Assembly (NCBI RefSeq): GCF_001718315.1
Contig: NZ_CP013363.1
Location: 2,232,001 to 2,296,000 of the forward strand
Length of the DNA stretch: 64,000 nt
Reading direction: 5' to 3'
Source of the DNA: Burkholderia diffusa
Lineage (GTDB): Bacteria; Pseudomonadota; Gammaproteobacteria; Burkholderiales; Burkholderiaceae
The notes below the pieces were generated by a model that saw nothing but the letters and a program-made list of their open reading frames with translations, was not told the origin of the DNA and searched no databases. Below, piece by piece: positions 49,460 to 57,355 of this stretch. The position numbers and the translations under genes are program-made. Position 1 is the stretch's first letter; every line of letters starts with the position of its first letter.

Positions 49460-49493
49460 AAAAAAGCGGGGGCTGCCTGCCGGCCGCCCCCGC
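49460..49493 (-). terminator. Rho-independent terminator of the semialdehyde dehydrogenase gene
   Basis: An 8-bp stem (GCGGGGGC / GCCCCCGC, 12-base loop containing a further GGCCGGC hairpin half) is followed on the minus strand by TTTTTTC. It lies 50 bases past the stop codon. Confidence 0.88.
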
Positions 49494-49542
49494 CTTCATT
49501 CCCCGGGCAAGCGGCCCGGCTTCGCGCCGCGCCGCCGCACCG

Positions 49543-51120
49543 TCACTCCGCCTTCCCGTCGCGCAGCCGCGGAATGTCGAGCGGATTGCTTTCCTGCAGC
49601 CCTTCGGGCAGCAGGTCGTCCGGGAAGTCCTGATAGCACACGGGCCGCAGGAAACGGTCGATCGCGGTCGCGCCGACCGACGTGACGGCCGGGTTCGACG
49701 TCGCCGGGAACGGCCCGCCGTGCACCATCGCGTCGCACACTTCGACGCCGGTCGGGTAGCCGTTGACGAGCAGGCGCCCGGCCTTGCGCTCGAGGATCGG
49801 CAGCAGGCGGCGCGCGAGCGGCTTGTCGCCGGCGTCGATCTGCAGCGTGGCCGTCAGTTGGCCCTCGAGTGCGTCGAGCACGCGTGCGACTTCGTCGAGA
49901 TCACGGCAGCGCACGATCAGCGATGCCGGCCCGAACACTTCGTGGCTGAACGCCGGCTCGGCCAGGAACGCCTGAGCGGCAACTTCGTACAGCGCGCCGC
50001 CCGCCTGGCATTCGGTCTGCGCCGCCTCGCCCGCGCCGATTTCGCGCACGCCCGGCAGTTCGGCCAGCTTGCCGCGACCGTTGCGATACGCGTCGGCGAT
50101 CCCGCGCGTCAGCATCACGCCTGCCGGCTTCTTCGCGAGCGCCTGCGCCGCGACGGACTCGAAGCGGTCGAGATCGGGGCCGTCAACCGCCAGCACGAGG
50201 CCCGGGTTCGTACAGAACTGGCCGGTGCCGAGCGTCAACGAATCGACGAAGCCGGTCGCGATCGCGTCGCCGCGCGCGGCCAGCGCAGCCGGGAACAACA
50301 CGACCGGGTTGATGCTGCTCATTTCCGCATAGACCGGAATCGGCTGCGGACGCGCGTTCGCAAGCTGCACGAGCGCCATGCCGCCCTGCCGCGACCCGGT
50401 GAAGCCGACGGCCTGCACCGCCGGATGGCTGACGAGCGCCGCGCCGATCACGCGGCCGGGGCCGATCAGCAACGAGAACACGCCGGCCGGCATCCCGCAT
50501 TTCGCCACCGCCGCGCGGATCGCCCGGCCGACCAGCTCGGACGTGCCGAGGTGCGCCTCATGGGCCTTCACGATCACCGGGCAGCCGGCCGCGAGTGCCG
50601 ACGCGGTGTCACCGCCGGCCACCGAGAACGCGAGCGGGAAGTTGCTCGCGCCGAACACCGCGACGGGCCCGAGCCCGACCTTCTGCAGCCGCAGGTCCGA
50701 GCGCGGCAGCGGTGTGCGCGCGGGCTGCGCGGGATCGATCGACGCGGCGAGGAAGCGGCCGTCGCGCACGACGCGCGCGAACAGCCGGAGCTGACCGACG
50801 GTGCGGCCGCGCTCGCCCTGCAGCCGCGCGACGGGCAGGCCCGTTTCGGCGTGTGCGCGCTCGATCAGCGCGTCGCCGAGCGCGACGATTTCATCGGCGA
50901 TCGCTTCGAGAAACGCCGCACGTGCCGCGAGCGGCTGCGCGCGGTACGCGTCGAAGGCGTCGCGCGCGAGCTCGCACGCGCGCTCGACGTCGGCCTGCGT
51001 CGCGACGCCGAAGGCCGGCGCATCGATCGGCGCGCCCTTCGTCGGGTCGAACGCGTGCAAGGTACCGGCCGAGCCGGCTACCGCGTCGGCGCCGATCAGC
51101 ATCTCTCCAGTCAGTTGCAT
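49543..51120 (-). CDS. 2,5-dioxovalerate (2-oxoglutarate semialdehyde) dehydrogenase
   Basis: This 525-residue NAD(P)+ aldehyde dehydrogenase oxidises 2-oxoglutarate semialdehyde to 2-oxoglutarate, the last step of galactarate/glucarate breakdown. Visible are [35 protein letters not shown] (cofactor pocket), [17 protein letters not shown] (base) and the nucleophile Cys in [10 protein letters not shown]. The length and the [10 protein letters not shown] form are typical of this long subfamily. The ATG at 51120 follows GGAG; an in-frame ATG at 51156 is possible. It is divergent from the permease gene. Confidence 0.93.
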   Translation of the reverse strand: MQLTGEMLIGADAVAGSAGTLHAFDPTKGAPIDAPAFGVATQADVERACELARDAFDAYRAQPLAARAAFLEAIADEIVALGDALIERAHAETGLPVARLQGERGRTVGQLRLFARVVRDGRFLAASIDPAQPARTPLPRSDLRLQKVGLGPVAVFGASNFPLAFSVAGGDTASALAAGCPVIVKAHEAHLGTSELVGRAIRAAVAKCGMPAGVFSLLIGPGRVIGAALVSHPAVQAVGFTGSRQGGMALVQLANARPQPIPVYAEMSSINPVVLFPAALAARGDAIATGFVDSLTLGTGQFCTNPGLVLAVDGPDLDRFESVAAQALAKKPAGVMLTRGIADAYRNGRGKLAELPGVREIGAGEAAQTECQAGGALYEVAAQAFLAEPAFSHEVFGPASLIVRCRDLDEVARVLDALEGQLTATLQIDAGDKPLARRLLPILERKAGRLLVNGYPTGVEVCDAMVHGGPFPATSNPAVTSVGATAIDRFLRPVCYQDFPDDLLPEGLQESNPLDIPRLRDGKAE

Positions 51121-51346
51121 GGGATGTGCTCCGTGGTTCGGGAATGATTCGCTCATTGTAGCCCAACAGATATGATGTCTGCCGACGATGGCTCTTAATT
51201 CACGCATGGCGTGCGCAGGGCTGCCGCTCGCCGCAGATCCTTACCCATCGGGCATAAGCACACATTCTTACCCTTTTTGGTCAGCTTTCAAAGGGAAAAC
51301 CCGATGTTTCCACATTCTGAGAGCCGACATAAACTTTCAGTCATGT

Positions 51347-51354
51347 CATACGAC
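51347..51354. promoter_or_regulatory. CATACGAC word in the dehydrogenase-permease promoter region
   Basis: CATACGAC occurs here, 11 bases before the permease start codon, and again before garD (47559-47566). A one-base variant lies in the kdgD inverted repeat. Proposed as a shared regulator half-site. Confidence 0.4.
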
Positions 51355-51364
51355 GACGCACTAC

Positions 51365-52768
51365 ATGAACGTGCCTAATCAGACTCCCTCCCGCGATCTT
51401 CCGATCGACCTCGCCGGCAGCGCGCGCCGCACCGCCGTGCGCTACTGGATCCTGGCGATGCTGTTCGTCGTCACGACGCTCAACTATGCGGACCGCGCGA
51501 CGCTGTCGATCACCGGCACGCCGATCCGCAAGGCTTTCGGCATCGATCCGGTGACGATGGGCTACATCTTCTCGGCATTCAGCTGGGCGTACGTGCTCGC
51601 GCAATTGCCGAGCGGCTGGCTGCTCGACCGCTTCGGCGCGCGCCGCGTGTATGCGACCAGCATCTTCCTGTGGTCGGCGTTCACGCTGCTGCAAAGCACG
51701 ATCGGCCTCGGCGGCAGCGCCGCGTTCGCCGTGACCGCGCTGTTCGTGATGCGCTTCGCGGTCGGCATCGCCGAAGCGCCCGCGTTTCCCGCGAACGCGA
51801 AGGTCGTCGCGAGCTGGTTCCCGACCGCCGAGCGCGGCACGGCGTCGGCGATCTTCAATGCCGCGCAGTATTTCGCGGCGGTGGTGTTCTCGCCGCTGAT
51901 GGCGTGGCTCACGCATGCGTATGGCTGGCATCACGTGTATCTGTGGCTCGGGCTCGCCGGCATCGCGCTCGCGTTCCTGTGGCTGCGCGTGATGAAGGAT
52001 CCGGCCGACCATCCGGCGGTGAACCGCGCGGAACTCGAGCACATCGAGCAAGGCGGCGGCCTCGTGCGCACCCCTGGCCGACCGACGCCGGCGCGCGGCG
52101 CCGGCGCAGCGTCGGCGGTTGAAGGCAGCCGCGTCGCGGGCTGGTACTACGTGCGCCAGCTGCTGTCGAACCGGATGCTGCTCGGCGTCTACCTCGGCCA
52201 GTACTGCGTGAACGTGCTTACGTACTTCTTCCTCACGTGGTTCCCGATCTACCTCGTGCAGGCGCGCGGGATGTCGCTGCTGAAGGCCGGTTTCATGACG
52301 TCGCTGCCGGCGATCTGCGGGTTCCTCGGCGGCGTGCTCGGCGGGATGCTGTCGGACATGCTGATTCGCCGCGGCGTGTCGCTGACGCTCGCGCGCAAGA
52401 TTCCGATCGTCGGCGGAATGCTGCTGTCGATGGCCATCATTGGGTGCAATTACGTCGACAGCGAAGCGCTCGTGATCGTGCTGATGGCCGTGTCGTTCTT
52501 CGGCAAGGGAATCGGCTCGCTCGGCTGGGCCGTCGTCGCGGACACGGCGCCGAAGGAAGCGATCGGCCTGTCGGGCAGCCTGTTCAACATGTTCGGCAAC
52601 ACGGCCGGCATCGTCGCGCCGATCGCGATCGGCTATCTGGTCGGCGCGAGCGGTTCGTTCAACGGCGCGCTCGTGTTCGTCGGGTTGAACGCGCTCGTCA
52701 CGGTATTGAGCTATCTGGTGATCGTGAAGGACATCAAGCGCGTCGAGCTGCGTCATCGCGATGCGTGA
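51365..52768 (+). CDS. MFS transporter, ACS family, galactarate/glucarate permease type
   Basis: This 467-residue proton symporter has 12 helices. It resembles GudP/GarP: TTLNYADRATLSITGTPI in helix 1, GWLLDRFGARRVY, and GIAEAPAFPANAKVVASWFPTAERGTASAIFN in helices 4-5. It is placed to import galactarate or glucarate for GarD, KdgD and the dehydrogenase. The ATG at 51365 starts the conserved part; the frame open from 51188 adds unrelated residues. A terminator follows. Confidence 0.92.
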   Translation: MNVPNQTPSRDLPIDLAGSARRTAVRYWILAMLFVVTTLNYADRATLSITGTPIRKAFGIDPVTMGYIFSAFSWAYVLAQLPSGWLLDRFGARRVYATSIFLWSAFTLLQSTIGLGGSAAFAVTALFVMRFAVGIAEAPAFPANAKVVASWFPTAERGTASAIFNAAQYFAAVVFSPLMAWLTHAYGWHHVYLWLGLAGIALAFLWLRVMKDPADHPAVNRAELEHIEQGGGLVRTPGRPTPARGAGAASAVEGSRVAGWYYVRQLLSNRMLLGVYLGQYCVNVLTYFFLTWFPIYLVQARGMSLLKAGFMTSLPAICGFLGGVLGGMLSDMLIRRGVSLTLARKIPIVGGMLLSMAIIGCNYVDSEALVIVLMAVSFFGKGIGSLGWAVVADTAPKEAIGLSGSLFNMFGNTAGIVAPIAIGYLVGASGSFNGALVFVGLNALVTVLSYLVIVKDIKRVELRHRDA

Positions 52769-52794
52769 CCTTCCGGGGAAATAGCGGGAAGACG

Positions 52795-52825
52795 ACGGCG
52801 GCCGCGGTGAGCGGCCGCCGTTTTT
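52795..52825 (+). terminator. Rho-independent terminator after the permease gene
   Basis: An 11-bp perfect stem (ACGGCGGCCGC / GCGGCCGCCGT) with a 5-base loop is followed by TTTTAC. It lies 26 bases after the stop and 8 before the end of the convergent protease gene. Confidence 0.92.
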
Positions 52826-52832
52826 ACATCGC

Positions 52833-53558
52833 TCAGGCCGCCGAATGCGCGACGCGCAGCATGTCGTGCACGCCGGACGTCATCAGCGCGAGAAACGCGA
52901 GCAGGCCGACGTAGAAAAGCGCGTAGGTCGTTTTCGTCTCGACCGATGTCGTGTAGTACGCACGGTTCTCCGGCGCGTCCGGATCGTAGCGCCAGGCGCG
53001 CTTCAACTGCGGCAGCGCGAGGATCGCCATCACGATCAGGAGCGGGCTCGGCCGGTATGCGAACAGCGCGATCAGCACGGGCACGCCCGCGAACCAGATG
53101 CGCGGCGACAGCACCGCCGTGATGCGGCCGCCGTCGAACGGCGACAACGGAATCATGTTGAACAGGTTCAGGAAGAAGCCCGTATAGGCGAGCGCGAGCA
53201 GGAGGTTGCTGTCGTAGTGCCGCGCGGCCGCGTAGCAGGCCAGCGCGCCGAGCGTGCCGACGAACGGCCCGGCCAGCCCGACGTACGCTTCGGTTTCGGC
53301 GTCGTGCGGCATCTCCTTCAGCTGGATCCACGCGCCGACGAACGGAATGAACGTCGGCAGCCCGACGTCGAGCCCACGCCGCTGCGCGGCCACGTAATGG
53401 CCGGCTTCGTGAACCAGCAGCAGCGCGACGAAGCCCGCCGCGAAGCGCCATCCGTAGAACAGCGCGTAGACCGCGATCGACGCCAGCATGGTGCCCGCCG
53501 ACATGAGCACCTTGCCGAGCTTCAGGCCGCCGAAGATCAGCAGCAGCAGCTTCGTCAT
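52833..53558 (-). CDS. M50 family (site-2 protease type) intramembrane metalloprotease
   Basis: This 241-residue membrane protein has about six hydrophobic segments. The zinc site HEAGH is in the second helix (about residues 50-54). The third ligand is in NMIPLSPFDGGRI, matching the NPDG/FDGG motif of this family. GLAGPFVGTLGALACY is the conserved turn between them. Such proteases cut membrane-spanning substrates, for example anti-sigma factors. No PDZ domain is present. Its start overlaps the stop of the DUF2167 gene (ATGA), so the two are translationally coupled and probably act together. Confidence 0.9.
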   Translation of the reverse strand: MTKLLLLIFGGLKLGKVLMSAGTMLASIAVYALFYGWRFAAGFVALLLVHEAGHYVAAQRRGLDVGLPTFIPFVGAWIQLKEMPHDAETEAYVGLAGPFVGTLGALACYAAARHYDSNLLLALAYTGFFLNLFNMIPLSPFDGGRITAVLSPRIWFAGVPVLIALFAYRPSPLLIVMAILALPQLKRAWRYDPDAPENRAYYTTSVETKTTYALFYVGLLAFLALMTSGVHDMLRVAHSAA

Positions 53559-54517
53559 TCCTTGCGCTCCGTGCCGGACACGGCGGCTGCGCCGGTCGCG
53601 TCGGCGACGACCGGCACGGCCGCCGGCTTCGGCTTGCGCCCGAAGAAGCGCTTCAGCGCCGCGCCGCCCGCCAGCAACGCGACCGCGCCGATCTTGAAGA
53701 ACTTCACGGCGAACGCGCCGAGCAGCGCGAGCAGCCCGAGCTTCTTCGCGCCGACGCCGACGATCAGCGCCGCGAGCCCGTACTCGGCGACGTGGTCGGT
53801 CGACTTGTTGAAATCAGCGTAGCGCTTGCCGTCGTTGAAGCGAATGTTCGCGAGCAGGTCGTCGGCCGACGCCTTGTACTTCGGCAGATCGGCGAGCGTC
53901 GACGCCATCGTCAGCGACAGGTAGCCGTCGCGGCCAAGCACGAGCGTCCGGTAGTTCACGCCGTCGCTCTGTGCGTTCGCGGCCACGCCCTTGTCGCGGA
54001 TGATCGCGGACCACACGAGCCGGTGCGTGGCGGCGTCGTACACGGGCGCCTGCGCCCAGCCGACCACCTCGGTCTCGGGCAGCCCGCGTTCCTTGCGCGC
54101 CGGGTTGTTTTCCTCGGTGCCGGCTTGCAGGCTCTTCAGCAATTCTTCGGGTTTCCAGTCCTTCGCGTCGTCGTCGCGGATGTAGCCGCTCGGCTCGAAC
54201 GACACGACCGAAATCCAGTCGGCATCCGGGTCCTCAGGCAGCACGAGGCCGACCAGTTTCGATTCGTCGATCGAGTTGCCCATCGAGCGCAGGTAGCGGC
54301 CGGCTTCGGCGGCCGGCACGAACGATTCGCCTTCCTTCAGCTTCAGCACGGCTTCGTGCTTGACATCGATATCGGCCGGCCCGTTCACGACGGCCTTGTT
54401 GGCGGCGGCTGCTGCGGCTCTCATTTCGACCTGCGCGGCTTCGGTCTGCGCATGGCCGTTGATTGCGGCGAGCGCAAGCATCGCCATGCAGGCGACGCGG
54501 AGGGCGAGTTTTTTCAT
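53555..54517 (-). CDS. DUF2167 membrane-anchored protein
   Basis: This 320-residue protein has a Sec signal peptide (residues 1-23, cleavage near GHA-Q). An exported domain (~50-245) matches DUF2167, with WISVVSFEPSGYIRDDDAKDWKPEELL and VVGWAQAPVYDAATHRLVWSAI. Two hydrophobic helices follow near the C-terminus (~258-300, VAEYGLAALIVGVGAKKLG and FKIGAVALLAGGAA), then an RKPKP-rich tail. The function of DUF2167 is unknown. The ATG at 54517 follows AGGGGAA. Coupling with the M50 protease suggests it is its substrate, partner or regulator; that is inference. Confidence 0.88.
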   Translation of the reverse strand: MKKLALRVACMAMLALAAINGHAQTEAAQVEMRAAAAAANKAVVNGPADIDVKHEAVLKLKEGESFVPAAEAGRYLRSMGNSIDESKLVGLVLPEDPDADWISVVSFEPSGYIRDDDAKDWKPEELLKSLQAGTEENNPARKERGLPETEVVGWAQAPVYDAATHRLVWSAIIRDKGVAANAQSDGVNYRTLVLGRDGYLSLTMASTLADLPKYKASADDLLANIRFNDGKRYADFNKSTDHVAEYGLAALIVGVGAKKLGLLALLGAFAVKFFKIGAVALLAGGAALKRFFGRKPKPAAVPVVADATGAAAVSGTERKE

Positions 54518-54720
54518 TTTGGATTCCCCTGGAATGCCTTGTTGTGAATGTGCGCGGCATCCGGCCCGGGCGCGGTGGTCGCCGGTCCGATGTCGCCTCT
54601 CAGGTGGCACGAGGGCTATGGTAACGCAGCGTCGGGGCGCATCCTGGCAAGAAATGCGGGGCGGAAGGCAGCCTCGGGCGGCAGCGGCGGGCGCCGGCGA
54701 TGCGCACCGATCCGGAATGC

Positions 54721-54735
54721 TTACCTCACAGGTAA
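54721..54735. promoter_or_regulatory. Inverted repeat TTACCT-CAC-AGGTAA upstream of an XRE regulator
   Basis: This is a perfect 6-3-6 inverted repeat ending 36 bases before the XRE start codon, in the 254-base gap divergent from the DUF2167/M50 genes. It may be the XRE protein's own operator and could also affect the divergent pair. Confidence 0.5.
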
Positions 54736-54771
54736 TGCCCGTTGCACGCGGGATTGCCTATCATCCTCGTC

Positions 54772-55620
54772 ATGAACTCGACCGCCGCCCTTCAATCGCT
54801 CCCCCCGTCCGCCGGCCGTGTGTCCGGCATCGGCTCGCTGCTGCGCACCTGGCGTCAACGCCGACGCCTGAGCCAGATGGCCCTCGCCCTTGAGGCCGAG
54901 GTGTCCGCGCGACACCTGAGCTTCGTCGAATCGGGGCGCGCGCAGCCGAGCCGGGAGATGGTGCTGCATCTCGCCGAGCGCCTCGACGTGCCGCTGCGCG
55001 AGCGCAATGCGCTGCTCGTCGCGGCCGGCTACGCGCCGCTGTTTCGCGAGCGCCCCTTCTCAGATCCGCAGCTCGATGCGGCACGGCACGCGGTCGAAGC
55101 CGTGCTGCGCGGCCACGAACCGTACCCGGCACTCGCGGTGGATCGCCACTGGACGCTGCTCGCGGCGAACCGGATGCTCGGCGCGCTCGTTGCGCAGGCC
55201 GCTCCGGCGCTCTTGCAGCCACCCGTCAACGTGCTGCGCCTGAGTCTGCATCCTGACGGTCTCGCGCCGCAGATCGTCAACTGGCACGAATGGCGTGCGC
55301 ATATCCTGCACCGGCTGCAACGGCAGATCGACGCGAGCGGCGACCGCACGCTGCATGCGCTGCGCGACGAACTCGCCGCCTATCCGGCACCCGCCGGCCA
55401 GCCCGACGACACGCACGCACGCGGCGACTACGCGGACATCGCGGTGCCGCTGCAGCTGCGCACGGCCGCCGGCGAACCGACGTTCTTCAGCACGACGACG
55501 GTGTTCGGCACGCCGGTCGACGTCACGCTGTCGGAACTCGCGATCGAGGCGTTTTTCCCGGCGAACCCGGAAACGGTGGACGCGATGCGCGCGCTGGCGG
55601 ATACGCTGCCGGCTCGGTGA
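54772..55620 (+). CDS. XRE-family regulator with MmyB-like ligand-binding domain
   Basis: This 282-residue protein has an N-terminal helix-turn-helix (residues ~22-78, LLRTWRQRRRLSQMALALEAEVSARHLSFVESGRAQPS). It continues into a C-terminal MmyB-like PAS-fold domain (~105-275; ALAVDRHWTLLAANRMLGAL and LRLSLHPDGLAPQIVNWHEWRAHIL). Proteins of this kind in actinobacteria and proteobacteria are thought to bind fatty-acid-like ligands. The ATG at 54772 starts the homologous region. It is divergent from the DUF2167/M50 pair, with an inverted repeat between, and convergent with the LysE exporter gene. Confidence 0.9.
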   Translation: MNSTAALQSLPPSAGRVSGIGSLLRTWRQRRRLSQMALALEAEVSARHLSFVESGRAQPSREMVLHLAERLDVPLRERNALLVAAGYAPLFRERPFSDPQLDAARHAVEAVLRGHEPYPALAVDRHWTLLAANRMLGALVAQAAPALLQPPVNVLRLSLHPDGLAPQIVNWHEWRAHILHRLQRQIDASGDRTLHALRDELAAYPAPAGQPDDTHARGDYADIAVPLQLRTAAGEPTFFSTTTVFGTPVDVTLSELAIEAFFPANPETVDAMRALADTLPAR

Positions 55621-55626
55621 GCATCG

Positions 55627-56253
55627 TCAACGACGCTCGAACGCCAGCTTCACGCCCAGCCCCAGGAGCACCGCGCCGCTCGCCCGGTGCATGCGGGTCA
55701 GGATGCGCGGATTGCGCCGGATCGACGTCGATAGCAGGCCGGCGAACAGCGCGACCGGCCCCTTGACGAGAAACGTCAGGCCGGCAAACGTCGTGCCGAG
55801 CACGAACAACGAAAGCATCGGATGCGTGGCGCCCCCGGGGACGAACTGCGGCAGAAACGCGAGATAGAACAGCGCGACCTTCGGATTCGACACGTTGGAC
55901 AGCGCGCCTTGCGCGAACGTACGCAACCCGGACGCCGGCGCGTCGCGGCCGCTCGCGAGCGTCAGCTCGCCGGACGAACGCAGCAGGGTGATGCCGAGGT
56001 ACAGCAGGTACAGCGCGCCGATCATCTTCAATGCAGTGAACAGCCATTCGGATGCCTGAAGAAGCGCGCCAAGGCCGAGCGTCGCGAGCATCGTATGCAC
56101 GAGCAGCCCGACGCTGACACCCGCCGCGGTCACGAGGCCCGCCCGCGTGCCGCCGGACAGCGTGCGCGACATCACGAGCACCATGTCCTGGCCCGGCGTC
56201 AGAATGATCAGAAGGGAGGTGGCCGTGAACGGCACCCAGGCTACGTGCGGCAT
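55627..56253 (-). CDS. LysE/RhtB-family amino acid exporter (second copy)
   Basis: This 208-residue membrane exporter has about six helices. It starts FTATSLLIILTPGQDMVLVMSRTLSGG and carries the motif QGALSNVSNPKVALFYLAFLPQFV. AGGAGA precedes the ATG at 56253. It is divergent from an Lrp/AsnC gene at 56429. It is clearly a paralogue of, but not near-identical to, the exporter at 6587. The substrate is unknown. Confidence 0.92.
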   Translation of the reverse strand: MPHVAWVPFTATSLLIILTPGQDMVLVMSRTLSGGTRAGLVTAAGVSVGLLVHTMLATLGLGALLQASEWLFTALKMIGALYLLYLGITLLRSSGELTLASGRDAPASGLRTFAQGALSNVSNPKVALFYLAFLPQFVPGGATHPMLSLFVLGTTFAGLTFLVKGPVALFAGLLSTSIRRNPRILTRMHRASGAVLLGLGVKLAFERR

Positions 56254-56365
56254 CGGGATTCTCCTGAAAAGCGGCGCGGGGGCGGACGGGCGGGAATCGC
56301 ACACGCCTGCGGGGCCGGGCAGTCATCCGATTATCGGCAACTTGCCGTGGAGAATGGCTGCGAAG

Positions 56366-56435
56366 TTGGCTATTTTTGATGTGCGATTTGGCGTTATTCT
56401 CCAGCATCGACATCATCGGTAGCCAAAAATGCCAA
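56366..56435. promoter_or_regulatory. Candidate Lrp operator, with an inverted copy over the start codon
   Basis: TTGGCTATTTTTGA (56366-56379) is followed by TTGGC at 56388-56392. TTGGCATTTTTGG occurs on the opposite strand at 56423-56435, covering the lrp start codon at 56429. The first two elements parallel 7265-7290 upstream of the other Lrp gene. The third suggests direct autorepression. Confidence 0.5.
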
Positions 56436-56893
56436 TCAAACTGGACGCCATCGATCGGCGCATCTTGCGTGCACTGCAACGAAACTCGAACCAGACGAAT
56501 GCCCAGGTCGCCGAGGAGGCGGGCCTCTCGCCCACGCCCTGCCTGCGCCGCGTTCGCCTGCTCGAGGAACAGGGCGTCATCGACGCGTACGTCGCCCTGC
56601 TGAACCCGGCGGCCGTCGAGCTGCGATTCACGGCATTCGTGCGCGTCACGCTGGAGCGTCAGGACAAGACGACCGTCGAACGCTTCGCGCGCGAGATGGA
56701 GCAAGCGCCCCAGGTGCTCGAATGCCATCTGATGGCCGGCAGCTACGACTATCTGCTGCGCGTCATCGCGAAGGATCTGGACGACTATCAGCGCTTTCAG
56801 ATGGAGACGCTCACGCAGATCGAAGGCGTACGCAACGTCGAAACCGAGATTCCGCTGAAGCGCATCAAGCAGACGGTACGTCTGCCAATCTAG
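56429..56893 (+). CDS. Lrp/AsnC-family transcriptional regulator (second copy)
   Basis: This 154-residue regulator has an N-terminal helix-turn-helix (LDAIDRRILRALQRNSNQTNAQVAEEAGLSPTPCLRRVRLLEEQGVI) and a RAM effector domain (CHLMAGSYDYLLRVIAKDLDDYQRF). It is the same length as the regulator at 7345 and probably controls the divergent LysE exporter. An inverted copy of the putative operator overlaps its start codon. The ligand is unknown. Confidence 0.92.
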   Translation: MPIKLDAIDRRILRALQRNSNQTNAQVAEEAGLSPTPCLRRVRLLEEQGVIDAYVALLNPAAVELRFTAFVRVTLERQDKTTVERFAREMEQAPQVLECHLMAGSYDYLLRVIAKDLDDYQRFQMETLTQIEGVRNVETEIPLKRIKQTVRLPI

Positions 56894-57355
56894 GCATGCG
56901 GCCGAGCACATGGAAATGGCTGGCGCCCGCCCGCCGGGCAAATCCGCGCCTGTCCTGACAGCGCGGTCGAACGTCACGCGCCCGCGTGAGCGAGTCGCAC
57001 CGCATTACCGTCGCCGCATCGTGCGCGTCGCCGACCGAATTTCCCCCGAAACATAGCGTTCAGCCGCCGCGGCAAACATGGACGCGGCCGAGGCCAATCA
57101 CAATGCGTCGTCGCGGCCCGAGCTTCGGACTTCGAAGTGCCGATGTGGCCGCGATCGAAGCACGTAGTCGCGATTCATGCGCGGTTGCCACCGATTCGAG
57201 ATCGACGAACGTTCTATTTGATTAGTACAGCTTTCATTTTTTCGACGAGCTGGCAACACCCGTCATAAAACGGACACGAACGATTCGATCGGCATATCGC
57301 GCACGGACCGTGCAAAACACAACACGTCTTTTACATCGAGCCTGGGAACAACGAG
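56894..57355. other. Intergenic region (462 bases) upstream of the adhesin gene
   Basis: No gene is recognisable. The last 140 bases become AT-rich (around 57215-57345) and are the likely promoter and leader of the adhesin. No strong sigma-70 hexamers with correct spacing or operator repeats stand out. Confidence 0.5.
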
